DNA from: Coturnix japonica
Taxonomy: Eukaryota > Chordata > Aves > Galliformes > Phasianidae
Reading direction: 5' to 3'
DNA length: 64,000 bases
Assembly (NCBI RefSeq): GCF_001577835.2
Contig: NC_029521.1
Span: forward strand, 8,794,255-8,858,254
Positions 43,701 through 57,218 of the stretch are shown here, in pieces. The notes under the pieces were generated by a model, which was not told where the DNA came from, did not search any database, and saw only the letters and a list, made by a program, of their open reading frames with translations. Both the position numbers and the translations under genes were made by a program. Every line of letters begins with the position of its first letter. The stretch's first letter is position 1.

Positions 43701-46700
43701 AGGGAGAAAAGACTCATATCTTCCTGGGGCAGAAAAAATTATTTCTCACCCTGCTTTTTCATAGCTTCTTACATAGAAGTTCTGTGATCTTGAAGACTAC
43801 AAGAGAGAATGAACTGATTGAAGATGTTTTTTCATGCTCTTTTGTGAGCTCATGTACTTGTGTTAGTTTCTGTTTTTCTACAGAGAGCCAGAAGCTGAAA
43901 GACTTGCATAAGTGTGTGGTGAAAACAGTACTGAGTTTGTTCAGAATGTGTTATGAAAATGGCAGCCTTCAGAGAAGTGCATAAACTTACTTAAAAGCAT
44001 TTGTCTTCCAGGTCACGTGGATGATCTCTTTCCATTTTTCTTGCGACATGCAAAGCAGATCTTTCCAATGCTGGACTGTATGGATGATCTGCGTAAGATC
44101 AGTGATCTAAGGCTGCCTCCCAACTGGTCAGTGAGTTTCAGTGATTGTGATGTTTCCTTTTCGTAGTGATTTAGAATTTCAAAGTCTGTGGACCACAGTG
44201 TTTTGATGTACATTTGTGTTACGTTCTCAGTGTCAATTCTCAGTTTTTACAATAGCTTGTGTCGGAAATTCTTATCCGTGTTACAAGATATATTGCAGTC
44301 AGTTAAGAGGAAAGTATGGTTGTATCCATTATGAAAGTAACTGAATTGGTATTGGCTCTCCAGAAAGCTGTTTTTTGGCTGTATCTAGGAATTAGTATGT
44401 TGGAATGTGAAAATGTTACTGTAGAGAGACCATAGCAGCAAGAGTCATTTTGAACACTGTATAAATTGAACTCTAAATGTTAGCAAGGATTGTATGACTT
44501 GTGAGATGAATATGTCAGAAATGGGAACCTCTTGATACTGGATGTATTTAAGAACTCGAGCTTTCTGTTTTCAATACTCACTAAAGTCTTTAAGCTTTTA
44601 AATTAATGTTTATTAATAAATTAAGAATTTCACCTAAATTGGTATCCAGAACATCAGATATTCGTTCAACAGATGTTCTTTTTTTGTGTGTTTTAGGTAT
44701 CCAGAAGCCAGGGCTATTCAGAGAAAGATAATATTCCATGCTGGCCCTACAAACAGTGGAAAAACATACCATGCTATCCAGAGATTTTTGTCAGCAAAAT
44801 CTGGAATATACTGTGGTCCACTAAAACTTCTGGCTCATGAGATCTTCCAAAAGAGTAATGCTGCTGTCAGTATGTTATACTACTTATCCATACCCTTAGT
44901 GTTGGAATAGTCTCATGAATGCACGTTTGTTAAGTGTTGTAACTGCTTGAAGTAGTCCATGAAGCCGCGTTCCTAGTGTGGTGCTTTTGGCAAACTTGTA
45001 GCAGTGTCAGTTCCCAGCACTCATTTCAGCTTTAGGCAGAATAGAGCATCACTTTCTCCAAAGCATGTGCCATGTTGTCATCCCTGTAACCCTCATTCAT
45101 TTTCCCCTGCTATTTTCTCTCTCTGGGTTCAGCCTGGTAGTGCTGTTAACTGTAAGATGTAATTTTTTGCAGAAATGGAGAAGGACATCTAATTAAGGAT
45201 ATTACCTTTTCATTATGCCCTCCAGTCTAGTAGGACTTAAATACAGGGCACCAGTCTCAAAATGCTGTGAAGTTATTTTCTGGATAGCTTCCAGAATGCT
45301 GTCCTAAAAGCTGCTTACAGAAACTGATTTCTTCCCGCTTTGGGAAGAAGTTTATTTTGTAATGAAGAAATTTAACGTGAGTTTTCTCAATTCCTGTAGA
45401 ATGTGCCATGTGATTTGGTGACAGGAGAAGAGCGTGTGTATGCCACTGAAGATGCCAGACAAGCTTCTCATATTGCTTGTACCATTGAAATGTGCAGCAC
45501 AAACATACCCTGTACGTATACTCAGTTGTTTCACGCATCTTTGTGTGTTATTGCTGGGACTCTGTGGGGTAGCACATCTCTTCCTTTTCACATCTGTTAA
45601 AACGATTTCTATTCTGTGTTAGAGCAGTTTCAGTAAAACCTGGATCGTTGCAGTGTAGCGTTTCTGGTGCAAGAGGTTTAGCTGGATTTCAGAAACTTTT
45701 TTTGGGAAGCGTTTGTGATATTTCTATGTAGTACTGCTGTTCCTTGATGTATCATTTTGTTGTTGTTGTTTTTAAGACGAAGTTGCTGTGATTGATGAAA
45801 TTCAGATGATCAGAGATCCTGCCAGAGGATGGGCTTGGACAAGAGCCCTTCTGGGTAAGCTTGATATTGTTGGCAATTAAGTTTTGCTCATGGGTAGCTA
45901 GAGATATTGACTGCAGTATTTAATCTAATGTGAGATGAAATGTGTAGACCTCGATGTGTTCAGCTGCAAAATGTAGTTTTTGGGTAACTGTTTATGTCAG
46001 CCAATCTGCTGTTGGATATAAACGTGTAACGTGTTGTATTTTGTTTTCACTGGGTCTTGTTTAGGGCTCTGTGCTGAAGAAATCCATGTTTGTGGAGAAA
46101 GTGCTGCCATTGATTTGGTGACAGAGCTCATGTACACTACAGGGGAGGAGGTTGAGGTAAGCTTTTAAATTCTGTGAAGTTACGGATAGATCATCAAATT
46201 CTTGCTGGGAAAACAAATGTGGGCTCTTGTCTGGGATACCACTGATCAAACTTACTCTTGCAGTAGTTCTTGTTAGAATGTTTCTCAATTCCCATAAACT
46301 AAAGGAAATGTTATAAATTGTATTCTTTTTATTTTTATTAAAGAAGTGCTTTATTGCTGAATTCTCCTTAGGGAATGCTGCAGCTCTGTAGTGGCTTTCT
46401 TTGCAGGTCTGTTCTTCCTAGATGGAACCGTTTCCCTTGTTTTGCTCAGGTTACTTGATCTGTTGGTAGTTATTCTCCATACAATGAGAAAAAAAGTTAA
46501 AAGAGCTTTCATCTCTAGAAGAAAGCAATTGAAAGATCTCTGAAACCCAAATTTCCTATAGTAAAAACTGCTGTCTTCTGAAGGCTCCTTCATGAGCCTT
46601 ATTAAAAACATCACAGTTTGATCCTAAGAAAATCCAGCCTGCATAATTCCTGGTGAATATGTGTGGCTTTATGTAACTGTAATTGCTGGATTATGTAGCT

Positions 46701-49700
46701 ATGAAAGGGGACCACTTACAACATTTGGATGACTGAAATATTGAAAACAGGCTCTTATTTCTTAGGATGGCCATTGTTATGTCATATGTGTATTTCTTCA
46801 CTTTAATATAGTTGACATGCACAGATGTGTAGCCTGTCTGTTTCTTGTAAAGGCCTCATAGTTCTCAGTTTGAGAAGTGCTACAAGTACTTCTCAATTGT
46901 ACCTTTTTTCAAGTAATTCTCTGAAGAGATAACTACTATCTGTGAGAGGTTCTTCAGCATTACAGTCAGTTGGGATGGTAAACTGTGCTGTACGATCTTC
47001 CAGAGGAATTTGTCATCTAAAATCATGTTATCTTTAATAACTCCTTCGATTCTAGGTCCGAAACTACGAGAGACTCACTCCTCTTACTGTGTTGGATTAT
47101 GCCTTGGAGTCTTTAGATAACCTCCAGCCTGGGGACTGCATTGTTTGTTTCAGTAAGAATGACATTTATTCCATCAGTCGGCAGATCGAAGCTAGAGGAT
47201 TAGAATGTGCTGTTATATATGGCAGTCTGCCACCAGGTAAGACATTCTTTTATTTATTTTTAAGAAAATCTTTTAATTCTGATGCTTCTATAGAAAAACG
47301 AAGTTTTTCTATAATGCAGTTTGAGTTGCATTTAAATATAGTGAGAGAAAGACTTTTGTTGGCTGATATTGTGATCTTAGTGTTAGATGTTTTATTATAT
47401 ACCATTTTATTACTTAATGTTGTTCTTCACATAGTCTTAGTTCAGTCTATCAGCAGGTCTGGGAATGGTTTAAATCTCCTTTCCCTCTACCCTCAACCAC
47501 AGCCAAATACCAACCAAATAAAGAGTTTTTTCCTCAACTTACTTTAAAAGTAAAAAATCTTAGTTATATGATTATTTATTTAATAAGAAGAGTTTGCTAT
47601 GTAAAGTTTCTGTCATCCTGCTTTAGGAACAAAACTTGAACAAGCAAAGAAATTCAATGATCCCAATGACCCATGCAAAATCTTAGTTGCTACAGATGCC
47701 ATTGGAATGGGACTCAATTTGTAAGTACTCCAATCTGGTTGTAGTATGTTTTTTGGGGGTCTAATACCTGCATTAGTTTCCTCACTTGTTTCTGGGTAAC
47801 ACAGTACAGAATGCTATGATTCTGAAGTGCTGATAAATTTGACTGTGAAGAAGGTTTAATTTGAATGTCTTGTTTGGCCTAATTCTGTGTTATAAGGTGG
47901 GAGGAACCTGCTTCAGTGTAAGGCTACAGAGATTTAGGCTGGATATCATGAAGAATTTCTTCACAGAGTGGCTGAGCATTGGAATGGGCAGCTCAGGGAG
48001 GGCATGGAGTTGCCGTCCCTGGAGATATTTAGAAGAGACTGGATGTGACGCTAAGGGATGTGTGATGTAGCAGTGCCCTTTTGAATATGATGTGTTCTTA
48101 AATAGTGTCTGTAGCCATTTATTTTACAGGAGAAGAGGCCTTAGAAAATAAGGCTTTCATTCTTCTGCAGTACGTTATACAGTGGAAATGGTTTGCATGA
48201 GGGATTCCTCTCTGGTTTTCTTCCTGTATTTCAGGTGTATAAAAAGAATAATTTTTAACTCAATAGTAAAGCCAACCGTCAATGAAAAAGGAGAGAAGGA
48301 AATAGATTCAATTACAACCTCTCAGGCTCTACAAATCGCAGGCAGAGCTGGGCGTTTTGGCTCATCTTTCAAGCAAGGAGAAGTCACTACAATGCACCGC
48401 GATGACCTGCTGCAGCTGAAGGAGATCTTGGGCGAGTCTGTGCCCCCTGTGAAGGTGAGAGTTTCGCTACCTGGTTTGTATGGATGTGCTTCAGTTATAT
48501 TGAAACTGCTTATATTTTTAAGAATTAAAAGCTCAGACATAAAAGATTTTAAGTTCCAGATAAGCGTGCTTTAAAAATGGAACTCTGTAGGCTGTTGTCT
48601 TTCTAGATTTTGTATCTGATGCACTAACATAAGAATAATGCTGAGGATTAATGGAAAGTGTTGTCTTTATTTTTCCCCTTAGGCTGCTGGCCTACATCCT
48701 ACTCCTGAACAGATAGAAATGTTTGCCTATCATCTCCCTGACGCCACTCTATCTAACCTAATTGTAAGAACGACTGAAATTATTAGCTTCTGTAGCACTG
48801 TTCTTTGTCAATGTTTTCTTAGAAACCAGTACTTCAGGAACATGACAGTTTGTATCGTTTACTGATGTTACAGTGTTATATAGCAAAGTATACAGTTTCT
48901 AACGTAGAAGTAAAAGATGATACTTGGGGACCTGGAAGATTCAGGCTGGTAGGGTAGCAGCAGGCTTCTAAAATCTGTGAATTTCTGGGCTAGCTTGTAA
49001 GTACTGAGATTTGTTAAAGAAGAAAAACCAGTCTGTTATTGATATCTTTAAGTATTCAGCCACATATCTTGTTAAGAAGCTCAGTGCTTTTCTAAAGAAC
49101 TTAAAAATAAGTCTTCAGAAGATACGCAGCAGAGAAACTAGTCTTGTGGGCACGTAACAGCACAATGGCATCTCTTATTTCTCCAAACCTTGGATAACTG
49201 TCAGATATTCTTTGGACTCTTGCAACACCGTATTTATCTTTTGATTTCTTTCTTCCTAAAATAGATCTGCTCCTGGCATTGGCCTAAAAATAGCTCAGTT
49301 GTTGATTTTTTTTTTGTACTGCAAAGTCAGCTTTTTGCACCGTGCTAAGTGGTAAACCTGGAAGTGATTGATTTTTATGATGGTATTCTTTGTAGCTAAA
49401 ATATACATTTACAGAAAACTGCGTTGGTTACTTAGAAAACCAGTTGAAAATGCTTACTAAAGGGTAGTCAGTGCATTATGTCTTCTCCTCTGAGCCTGTG
49501 TCTGAGAATTTAATGAAAATCCCATTTCAAAGAGCAGAGGTGGCTCTTCTGATCCTCCTACTCCCTTCCTCTTCCCCCCAGGTCTTTTTACTATAAATAT
49601 ATATATATATATTATTATATTATTATACATAGTTATAGATGTGGATTACATTTGATATGTAACAGTTCTTTCAGTATAACCAGCATTTAAAACACCAAAT

Positions 49701-52233
49701 TGTGTTTTATTTTTTCTTTTTCTTCTGGTAATAAAAAGTTTGACAACTCTTCCCTGTAATAACAAACCTCTTTGTTTGATGATGTTCTCGCAGGATATTT
49801 TTGTGAGCCTCTCACAAGTTGATGGGCTTTACTTTGTCTGCAATATCGACGACTTTAAATTTCTAGCAGATATGATTCAGCACATTCCACTGAATTTGCG
49901 ATCACGATACGTCTTCTGCACTGCACCCCTGAACAGAAAAGAGCCTTTTGTGTGTACCACGTTGCTGAAGGTCAGTTATTGTTCGTTCCTCAGAAAATGT
50001 CAGCTTTATTTTTCGATGAAGCATATTGTGGTGTAGTGAGCAGCTGTATTTATGGGGGGTTTTGTCGTTAGGTGGTTTGAGAGCATTCTTAATGCTTAAT
50101 TCTGGTCATGAAAAATAGTCCTTAAAAAGCAAGGTGACACTAATTCAAGGTGTTAGCTTGTCAACAACCCAGAGGGATGTGGGATTTAATGTGATGATTG
50201 CTATTAAAACACAGTTATGTAAAATTGAAATCCCACAGGATGTAATCCTGTGAATTGGATGTCAGAATTACATCAGTTCAGTTTCCAGACCTGGATAAAC
50301 TCTTTTCCTCTTAGGAATTTTTAGTCAGCCGATTTCAGTTTTTCAGCAGTAATTTCTTTCAAGTGTTTTTACTTTGTTCAATGCTATCGTCTTTCTCCCT
50401 TTAAAGGGATTATAATTTACATTTTTGATAGTATGTTGTGATCTCATATCACAGATGTTAGGTAGATTTATGCCTTTCGAAACAGCAGAAGAGCTGTTAT
50501 TGCAGATTGATCTGCTTGGGTTGTGAATAATGCATTTCCTAAGTCAAGCAACACATTTAATATAATTTTCTCAATCCTGGAGATTCTGAAACAAGATAAT
50601 TAACAGAATAGGAGCAAGAGAAGTAGAGAACACAAGGTTTGTTCTGCTAGGTGAAATCGCATATATCCAGTATTATGTTTTTTTGGATATCTCTGTACTT
50701 TTGCAGCTTAACTCTGTGCATGGCCCATGGACAAATTGTGTTAATGAGGTCTGGGAAAGGAGAGGTGACTCCCGCATTGAGCAATTAAGTAAAAGAATGT
50801 GTGGCATTTGGGCTGTGTAAAACAAAGCAGGTATTTTCTGAAGTACTGGATAAAAACTCAAGGGAAACTTTTGGGAAACCAAATTACTTTGGTTTGGTTA
50901 GTGGCTGTTTTCTTTGATAATAAACTGGCATGAAAACATTATCTAGGAGCAGACTACACTTCTGACTCTTCATTCAGTTCTGTGCTCTGAGGGTTTCAGT
51001 AGACGTTTGCTAGAGTGTAGCAGTCAGTACAAATGGATGTTCTGTCAGTTATGAGGAGTGTAAAATAGCCTGTTTGTTTATAAGTTGAATGAGTAATACA
51101 ACTGGTTTCAGAAACAATAGTGTTGTAAACAACTTTATTTCTTCCCTTCTGACTAACTGAATCTGATTTCGCTGAATCCACTTTTTTTTTCTTCTCCTCA
51201 CTTCAGTTTGCAAGACAGTTCAGTAGGAATGAGCCTCTGACATTCGACTGGCTCTGTCGACACACCAAATGGCCACTAGCTCCGCCAAAGAACATCAAGG
51301 AGCTGGTACACCTTGAGGCTGTTCATGATGTTTTTGATCTCTATCTGTGGTTAAGGTATTTGTGCTCGAGAACCCCTTTTTTTTTCTGTTAATATTATGA
51401 TCCACTGTCCTAGAAAAGCAATGTCTTTCCTGCAGTGTCTGTGTGGTGCAGTGTAGGCTCATCTATGGCCTTTGAAAGTCTTGAGAAATGCTGATGTAGC
51501 TGTGTTGTGGAAACAAGTCCTGGGTTCTGTGGAGAGCAATTAGTGACTGGCATAGAGTTAGGAGCAAGGGTATCCCAGATTGGAGCATCAGGAATACCGC
51601 TTAAAATACAGTGATCTTCCCATGTAATACATTTTCTTTTTTGCTTAACATAGTATGTGTCTCTTTTTTGTCCCGGTCATTAGTCCTTTAACATAAAGGT
51701 TTAACTTACTGTATCTTATTGTGTTTCACCTCTTCAGTTACCGCTTCATGGATATGTTCCCCGACGCTGCCCTCGTACGGGACATTCAGAAAAAACTAGA
51801 TGACATTATACAGATTGGTGTCTGCAACATCACCAAACTGATCCGAGCTTCCCAGTCTGGTGCTGCTCCTGGAGCAGCAGAAGTTATGTCAGAAAGCTTT
51901 CCCCTTTCAAGGACTAAGAGAGATGTTGGGACCGTTTCAGACCATCATGATGCAAAATCCACAGAGCCACTCTCTGTTACACTGGATGTTCCAGGAGAAA
52001 GAAGAGCAAAGAGCATAAGAGCCCAGAGGTCTGCTACAAGGCAGGAGGATCTGAAAAGCCACGGACGTGGATCTCTTGCCAACAGATTGCTACGTGAAGG
52101 ACTTCTAACGCAAGAGATGCTGAGACAGCTGGAGAGTGAGTGGCAGGATCAGCGCAGGAGTGGTAGATATGGCCTTACCTCGAGAAGAAATGACCAGAGT
52201 AGTTCAAAGGAAATGGGAAAAAAGAAAAAATAG
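40471..52233 (+). CDS. SUPV3L1: Mitochondrial ATP-dependent RNA helicase SUV3
   Basis: 3'-5' RNA/DNA helicase that works with PNPase (PNPT1) to degrade mitochondrial RNA in the matrix. Fifteen coding exons: 40471-40711, 42325-42402, 42656-42763, 44012-44126, 44697-44865, 45400-45511, 45777-45854, 46065-46156, 47056-47236, 47627-47720, 48235-48454, 48683-48763, 49794-49970, 51207-51355, 51738-52233; 796 residues (human 786). An Arg-rich N-terminus ([19 protein letters not shown]) fits a mitochondrial presequence, followed by poly-Ser. Motif [42 protein letters not shown]-type ([11 protein letters not shown]), [11 protein letters not shown]. The conserved C-terminal SUV3 region spans [20 protein letters not shown]; the end is basic (KKKK). 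The intron after 42763 starts with GC (CAG/GCAAGT); all others are GT-AG. ATG 40471 is the first in-frame ATG in the exon. Confidence 0.96.
40931..41134 (+). mobile_element. CR1 LINE 3' fragment, sense
   Basis: In SUPV3L1 intron 1. CAGGAAGTTCTTCACCATC, AGGAATGGCCTCCCAGGGAA, GTGGTGCAGCACC and a final GGATCGATGATCGTTTTGAAC-like end follow the CR1 order; it is diverged and the left boundary is approximate. Confidence 0.8.
43130..43398 (-). mobile_element. CR1 LINE 3' fragment, antisense
   Basis: In the SUPV3L1 GC-AG intron. Starts TAGAATCAGAATGGTTTGG, then CCAGGTTGCTCACAGCCCCA, TCCAGCCTGGCCTTG, AAGAATGTCTTCCTAATATC and CATTTCCCCTCATCCTGT, the reversed CR1 3' region. Confidence 0.93.
47897..48075 (+). 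mobile_element. CR1 LINE 3' fragment, sense
   Basis: In a SUPV3L1 intron. TTTAGGCTGGATATCATGAA, GAATTTCTTCACAGAGTGG, CATTGGAATGGGCAGCTCAG and CCTGGAGATATTTAGAAGA match the CR1 3' region; the very 3' end is missing. Confidence 0.88.
49593..49628 (+). repeat. AT-rich low-complexity tract
   Basis: TA dinucleotides followed by TTA/ATT units in a SUPV3L1 intron. Confidence 0.85.
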
Positions 52234-52270
52234 AATCCGTGTCCTGATTCTGTTTAGTTTTTATTCCTAA

Positions 52271-52276
52271 AATAAA
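52271..52276 (+). other. Poly(A) signal of SUPV3L1 (AATAAA)
   Basis: AATAAA 38 bases after the stop codon, implying a very short 3' UTR. Confidence 0.8.
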
Positions 52277-55200
52277 GTACTATTTTAATAACTTCTTTGG
52301 CATTTCATGTTTACGCTGATGGAGCTCCCTGATATTCTTCCTCCACCCGTGTCCAGTTATGTGAAGCATTCAGAGAAATACACTCGTGTAGGCTCAGAGG
52401 CCGTACCTCTGCTTTTAGCAACCTGCTGTACACTTCTTCAGTTGCGGTGTTCAGCAACGGTGTATGACATGCTGCTCTGTGAAAACTTGAACCTGATGCC
52501 TCCTTGAAATATATCCTCACATCATTAATAAACACCAGATATTTCACCGGTAATGAATTAGCTACTCATTCCATACCTTCTCAAAGGGCAGAGTTTAGCC
52601 CGATAACAAACAGATAACGAGCAACCCGGCAGGGAACTTGGTCAGAATGGTGATATGAGTCATGTGCTTCTAACCTTTGTGTCTTGTGGAAATGTGGGAG
52701 GAGGCAGAAAGCATTTGTGTTAATACTTGGGGGTTAAATTCTGGTCACAGGATTTTTTTTAGGTAAATTCTGTCACGTGAAGGGTAAGTAAACCTGCCCT
52801 TCCTCTTTGCATTTGGTTTTTGGTGGCTTTTTTTGGCTAAAAAATATTTTAAAGGCAATTTTTGGGGGGAAGATTATGTGATTATTTCTGGGGGAATGGT
52901 GAAGGTGTTTGAGGGGTAGGTGTAATTTATTTCTGAGAAGTTCTCGTCTGTTTCTCCTGATGTGGTTTTATACAAGCGATTTTGTTATGCTGCACTTTAT
53001 AAATGATACATATATGTATATATATTTTTTTGCTTCACATTCTAGCTTGTTTGTGATACATGGAATTGGAGGTGAGATCTAAGTGGAATCTTTCACTTCA
53101 AACTACAGACTGTTCATTGAGCTTTAATAACAGCTAAGGTTTGGTACTCGTGCCAGAACCATTCCCACATGGCCCTTTTGTGATGGCTGATGTGAAACCT
53201 AGCTGCTTACTGCTGGGTGGGAAGTTTAGTTTGTTGGATCCGAGTTCTTGGGAAGCTGCTGTTTGTTTTTCTTTTCTCCTGACACAGCATCAGTCCATAA
53301 CTTTTAAGGCAGTACAGCACCAGGCTCTGCTTCTTTCACACAAATCCATGTGCTGTGTTGCCCTGACGTATGTTTTTAGTGGAAGCAGGCCCTTGAGCTC
53401 TCAGTAGAGATAATGGGGAGTGGAAAAGGTTGGATGCTGAAGCTGCAGTGTGTATTCACTGGAAGGGGTTTCAGGTGTAGCACGTTGCTATAGCTGCATG
53501 GAGACAGCTGTATTGCAGCAGCTGTGTATGTGTGCTAACACTTTTCCCCAGCTGTTTTTGTTGCATTACACACACTGTTTGCATTATTTACTCAAATGCA
53601 AGCAGTGCATAAATGTTTGCTAGTCCACATGATTTCATGCTGATTTCAGTGCCAAACCATTGTAGTGGGAAATGTTCCTGTTCTTCTGCAAAACCCCATC
53701 TTTCTTTCCTTCTCCAAGGCAAAAATAAGCAGCTATAGTGGCCATGCACATGTTGTGAATTTTCTGGCTTGGGGATGAGTAATTCTGCTTTGCTTCCCAG
53801 ATTCATGACAGCCTAAAGGTAACACCGCTTGTACAGCACCCGACACTTGTGTGGGGATAACTCCCCTCTTCTTTCCCCTGTCCCCCTTGATGTGGGTTGC
53901 AGGAGACTCATGTCACCCCGTGGGCTGCTTCTAGACTGCTTTGATGTATGTATCCTTTAATTGTATGTGTAGCTGCCTGCTAGTGTATATGTTTTAAGCA
54001 AGGGAAGAGTGGCTGGGTCTGGAGGTGTAAGCCAGTCTTGCAATACAGAAGCAAAATGCCTATAAACATTCTTTTTTTGTATTTTGGTGAGATTAGTGCT
54101 TGGCTTAACTGGTAGCTTGTATCCATAGTGACTCCATAGTAACTGTTACGAGAGCTCTGAAGTGTATTCAGACGTTTCCAGGCTGACTTTTTGTGAAAGT
54201 TTTCTTTTCTTCTGAGCTAATGATGTGATTGTCGTTGGCTGCCATTAGTGTGGCTGCCAAATAGATCCCACGTGGTAAATCTGGACTGGTGTGCTGTGCA
54301 CCATGAACATTCCAAGTTCAAGCCCCTGGGGGAGATGGAGTGGCTCTTCTTGGGGGAAGCTGTGCTGGAACGAGGATTTTCTAAACATCAGCAGCAACTT
54401 TGTTCACTTGATTTGGGAATCACATTTGCAGAACTTGGCTTCAAGTGCTCTGATTTCCAGATTGATTTAAGTCACTCAAGTTTTAGGTGTTTGGAAATGT
54501 ATTAGTTTCACAGCTAATTTGTGTTTGTGTGTTGTTGCACATCTAATGGCAAATGATGCTAACTGCTCTTCGGTAAAGACAAAAACAAAGCCTTCTTTCT
54601 CTTAAGCCACTGAACTTTTTCCTGTCTGTGCTGGCTCCATCTCTTCTAAATACTGTCTGTCCTTGGGGTGTGTTTTCTGGTCGGTTGCCTCAGGTGTTCT
54701 GCGTTAACTCTGCAGCCTGATGCTGCCTCTGCTGTGAGGGGGGAAGAAGGAAGCCTCAAGCCTCTGTGTGGCAGGCAAGGGAAGCCAATCTGTTCAGGAT
54801 CATTTCCCATTTGTCTCCAGAATACTTACAAAATGGCCATTACGTAGTTGGGAGTTTAGACCTTAAAACAGTGAGCTGCTGTCTGCATGGCAATGAGATA
54901 ATATCTTGTCTTAATGTGCACAACAGCTTCCTTGAAGCAAGGATGCACCACAGATGAGCAATTGATTTACGCAGCGGATCAGACACATCATGTATTTGAC
55001 AGTGCTTGTTGCCTGCTCCATAACATTTAGCTCTTTAAGACCCTTATTCACTGGCATCTGTTAGAGAAATAAGAAGAAAAGAGAGAATGAGAAATAAATC
55101 TACTGTATTACAGTCACAACGAGCTGTGGATCATAGTGGGATGGAGCTTGAAAGGTGTTGCTTTCAGTTTTGCTGGCCAGAGGGGTTGTGGCTGGGGTGG

Positions 55201-57218
55201 TGTGTGTAAACAGTGAGGAGAGAGACCGTCCCTCTGGGAGTCAGTGTCTGACTTAATGAGCCAGCAGTGATTAGAAGATGAATACAGGAGTAGTGAACCG
55301 TGCTTTCTGGCTGGTTGCATGGTTTTTTTCTTCTTCCTTTTCTCCCTTTCTCTTGAAGATCAAAAGCCTAATTTTAGACCAAGTCCTATTTATGAACTGT
55401 TCAGCCTCTTTGCTTTACTCTTGCTTTTCTTGTTTTAGAATAGTGGAAAATAAACAGAGCTGTTGGGATCTCCTGGTATCTGGGGCTGATCCCTGGTGCA
55501 AGTCAAGCAAAAGGAATAAAAAAGACCTTGACCTTTCCTAGCAGAGCTTTTGTGTAGTCTGTCTCTGTGGGGCTGTTCTCTATCTTCCCTCAGCTCTTTA
55601 AGTCTTTCCTTGTGATCAGAGGCTGAGCAAACGTAACCTTGGCTGCTCTGATGTTCAGCAGAGCTTATCTCCTGATCTGTGTGTTCTTGAAGCTGCCAGA
55701 ACTGGCTGGAGTCCTCTTCCTGGGTCTGTCAGTTGTACTCCTGTGTTCATATGGCTCAGTTCAATCATACACATACATATACTATATCTTTACAGTAGCA
55801 TGTGAGACTGTTGGGTCCTTTTTTAGGCCATGACACAGTATGGCCTAAGATCTTTTTCTGCTCACTGACCACTTCTGTCCTGCTGTGGATCTGTGTGACT
55901 GTTTCTGTCTTCACCCAATTCAGAATCACAGAGCTAGAGATCAGAAGAGACCTCTAGAGATCACTGAGTCCAACCCCTGCTACAGCAGGTTCCCCACAGC
56001 AGGTGAAGCTGTACCTTTCTTTGATTCCTCCCTTTGCTCAGCACCTCCCACCTTTCCAGCTCCCCCTTATCCCTTCCCAAGGCTGTTGTTGTGATCTATC
56101 AATGGAATTTTGCATGACAATCTTTTCCTGCTGAATTTTGGCTGTAGGTTATCTGCTGGTGCAGTAAGTGATCCTGGTGGGGGAAGCACACAGGCTGTAG
56201 GGGTAGTTTGGAGTGAGCCTCCCATTCCCCTGTGCCAATGCTTTTCTTTCTTCTTTCTCTGAGTCAATATCTCAGTTTTTTCTGGATCTTTCATTAGAGC
56301 CTATTATTCACTACGGTGACAAAACACTTGTGTATTAAAGATAAATGTGAAGACTAATAGTTAAAGGCTGTGTCACATTCAGCTCTGATAGTGTAAGGAA
56401 GCAGTTTTGCCACAAGCACTGGGTGCTGCCAGTTAAAGGCACTTGTGCTGAGTGCTGCAGCCTGATATCTGCTCTGTTGGCTGCCAGGTAAGTCTGTTCT
56501 CTCCCCAGGTTTTGCAACACCGTGGATCTGCATCAGCCTGAAACTTTGCCTTCAGAGGGGGCTGAGGGGAGAGTAATCTGTGCAAAACCTTTCTGGGCTG
56601 GGAATTGTGAAAGAGGTGTTTCAGCTGGGGGTGGGGGGCTGTGTGCCTTCCCTACTTAAGGTGGCTGGAGCTTAATGGAGAGGGGCTGGAGATAAGAGTG
56701 CACTGTGTGGGTCTAGAGAGGAGTTAATTCATGCAGAAGAGTGTAAGTGGGAGTGCCAAGCAGAGGCGAGGAACCTAACATCCTTTCTTAGCTTTCCATA
56801 TTCCCTGCAGCAAGGAGGGGGGAAGGAAATGGTGTAAGCGGGGCAGGCTGGGTGCGTAACAACTTCATGGCAAAGTGGTTACCATTCTCAAGCGTGGCTG
56901 TAACAAAATCGATTTTTCTCCCCTTCAGCTTGGCAGCTCTCCAGGTGCCTGCTTGGGCACAATGGAGCGCGTAGCTGAGAGGGAGGGACTTTGGGGTGAT
57001 GTTGGGGGAGATACAAAGAGACAGAAGTTTAATCATTGAACCGATCACGCTGGATGGATTTATTTCTGGACTCAATTTCCCAGGAACTCCACTGTCTTGC
57101 CCTGGGGGAAATGCCTCAGCTGAAGTTTCTCTAGCTCCAGCTTAGCGAATAAAGACGCATCGCTTTGGAGTTACTCAACGGCAGCTGTCACTACTGACAA
57201 TCCATCTGCCTCGACAAA
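52277..57218. other. Intergenic spacer SUPV3L1-HKDC1
   Basis: No coding sequence was recognised. Holds a TA-rich tract near 53009-53030 and a CR1 piece at 55920-56012. The part just before 57219 must contain the HKDC1 5' UTR and promoter; unlike the other promoters here it is not CpG-rich and shows no clear TATA box. Confidence 0.55.
55920..56012 (-). mobile_element. CR1 LINE 3'-end fragment, antisense
   Basis: TCAGAATCACAGAGCTAGAG, AGAAGAGACCTCTAGAGATC and GAGTCCAACCCCTGCTACAG are the reversed CR1 3' terminus; the right boundary is approximate. Confidence 0.8.
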
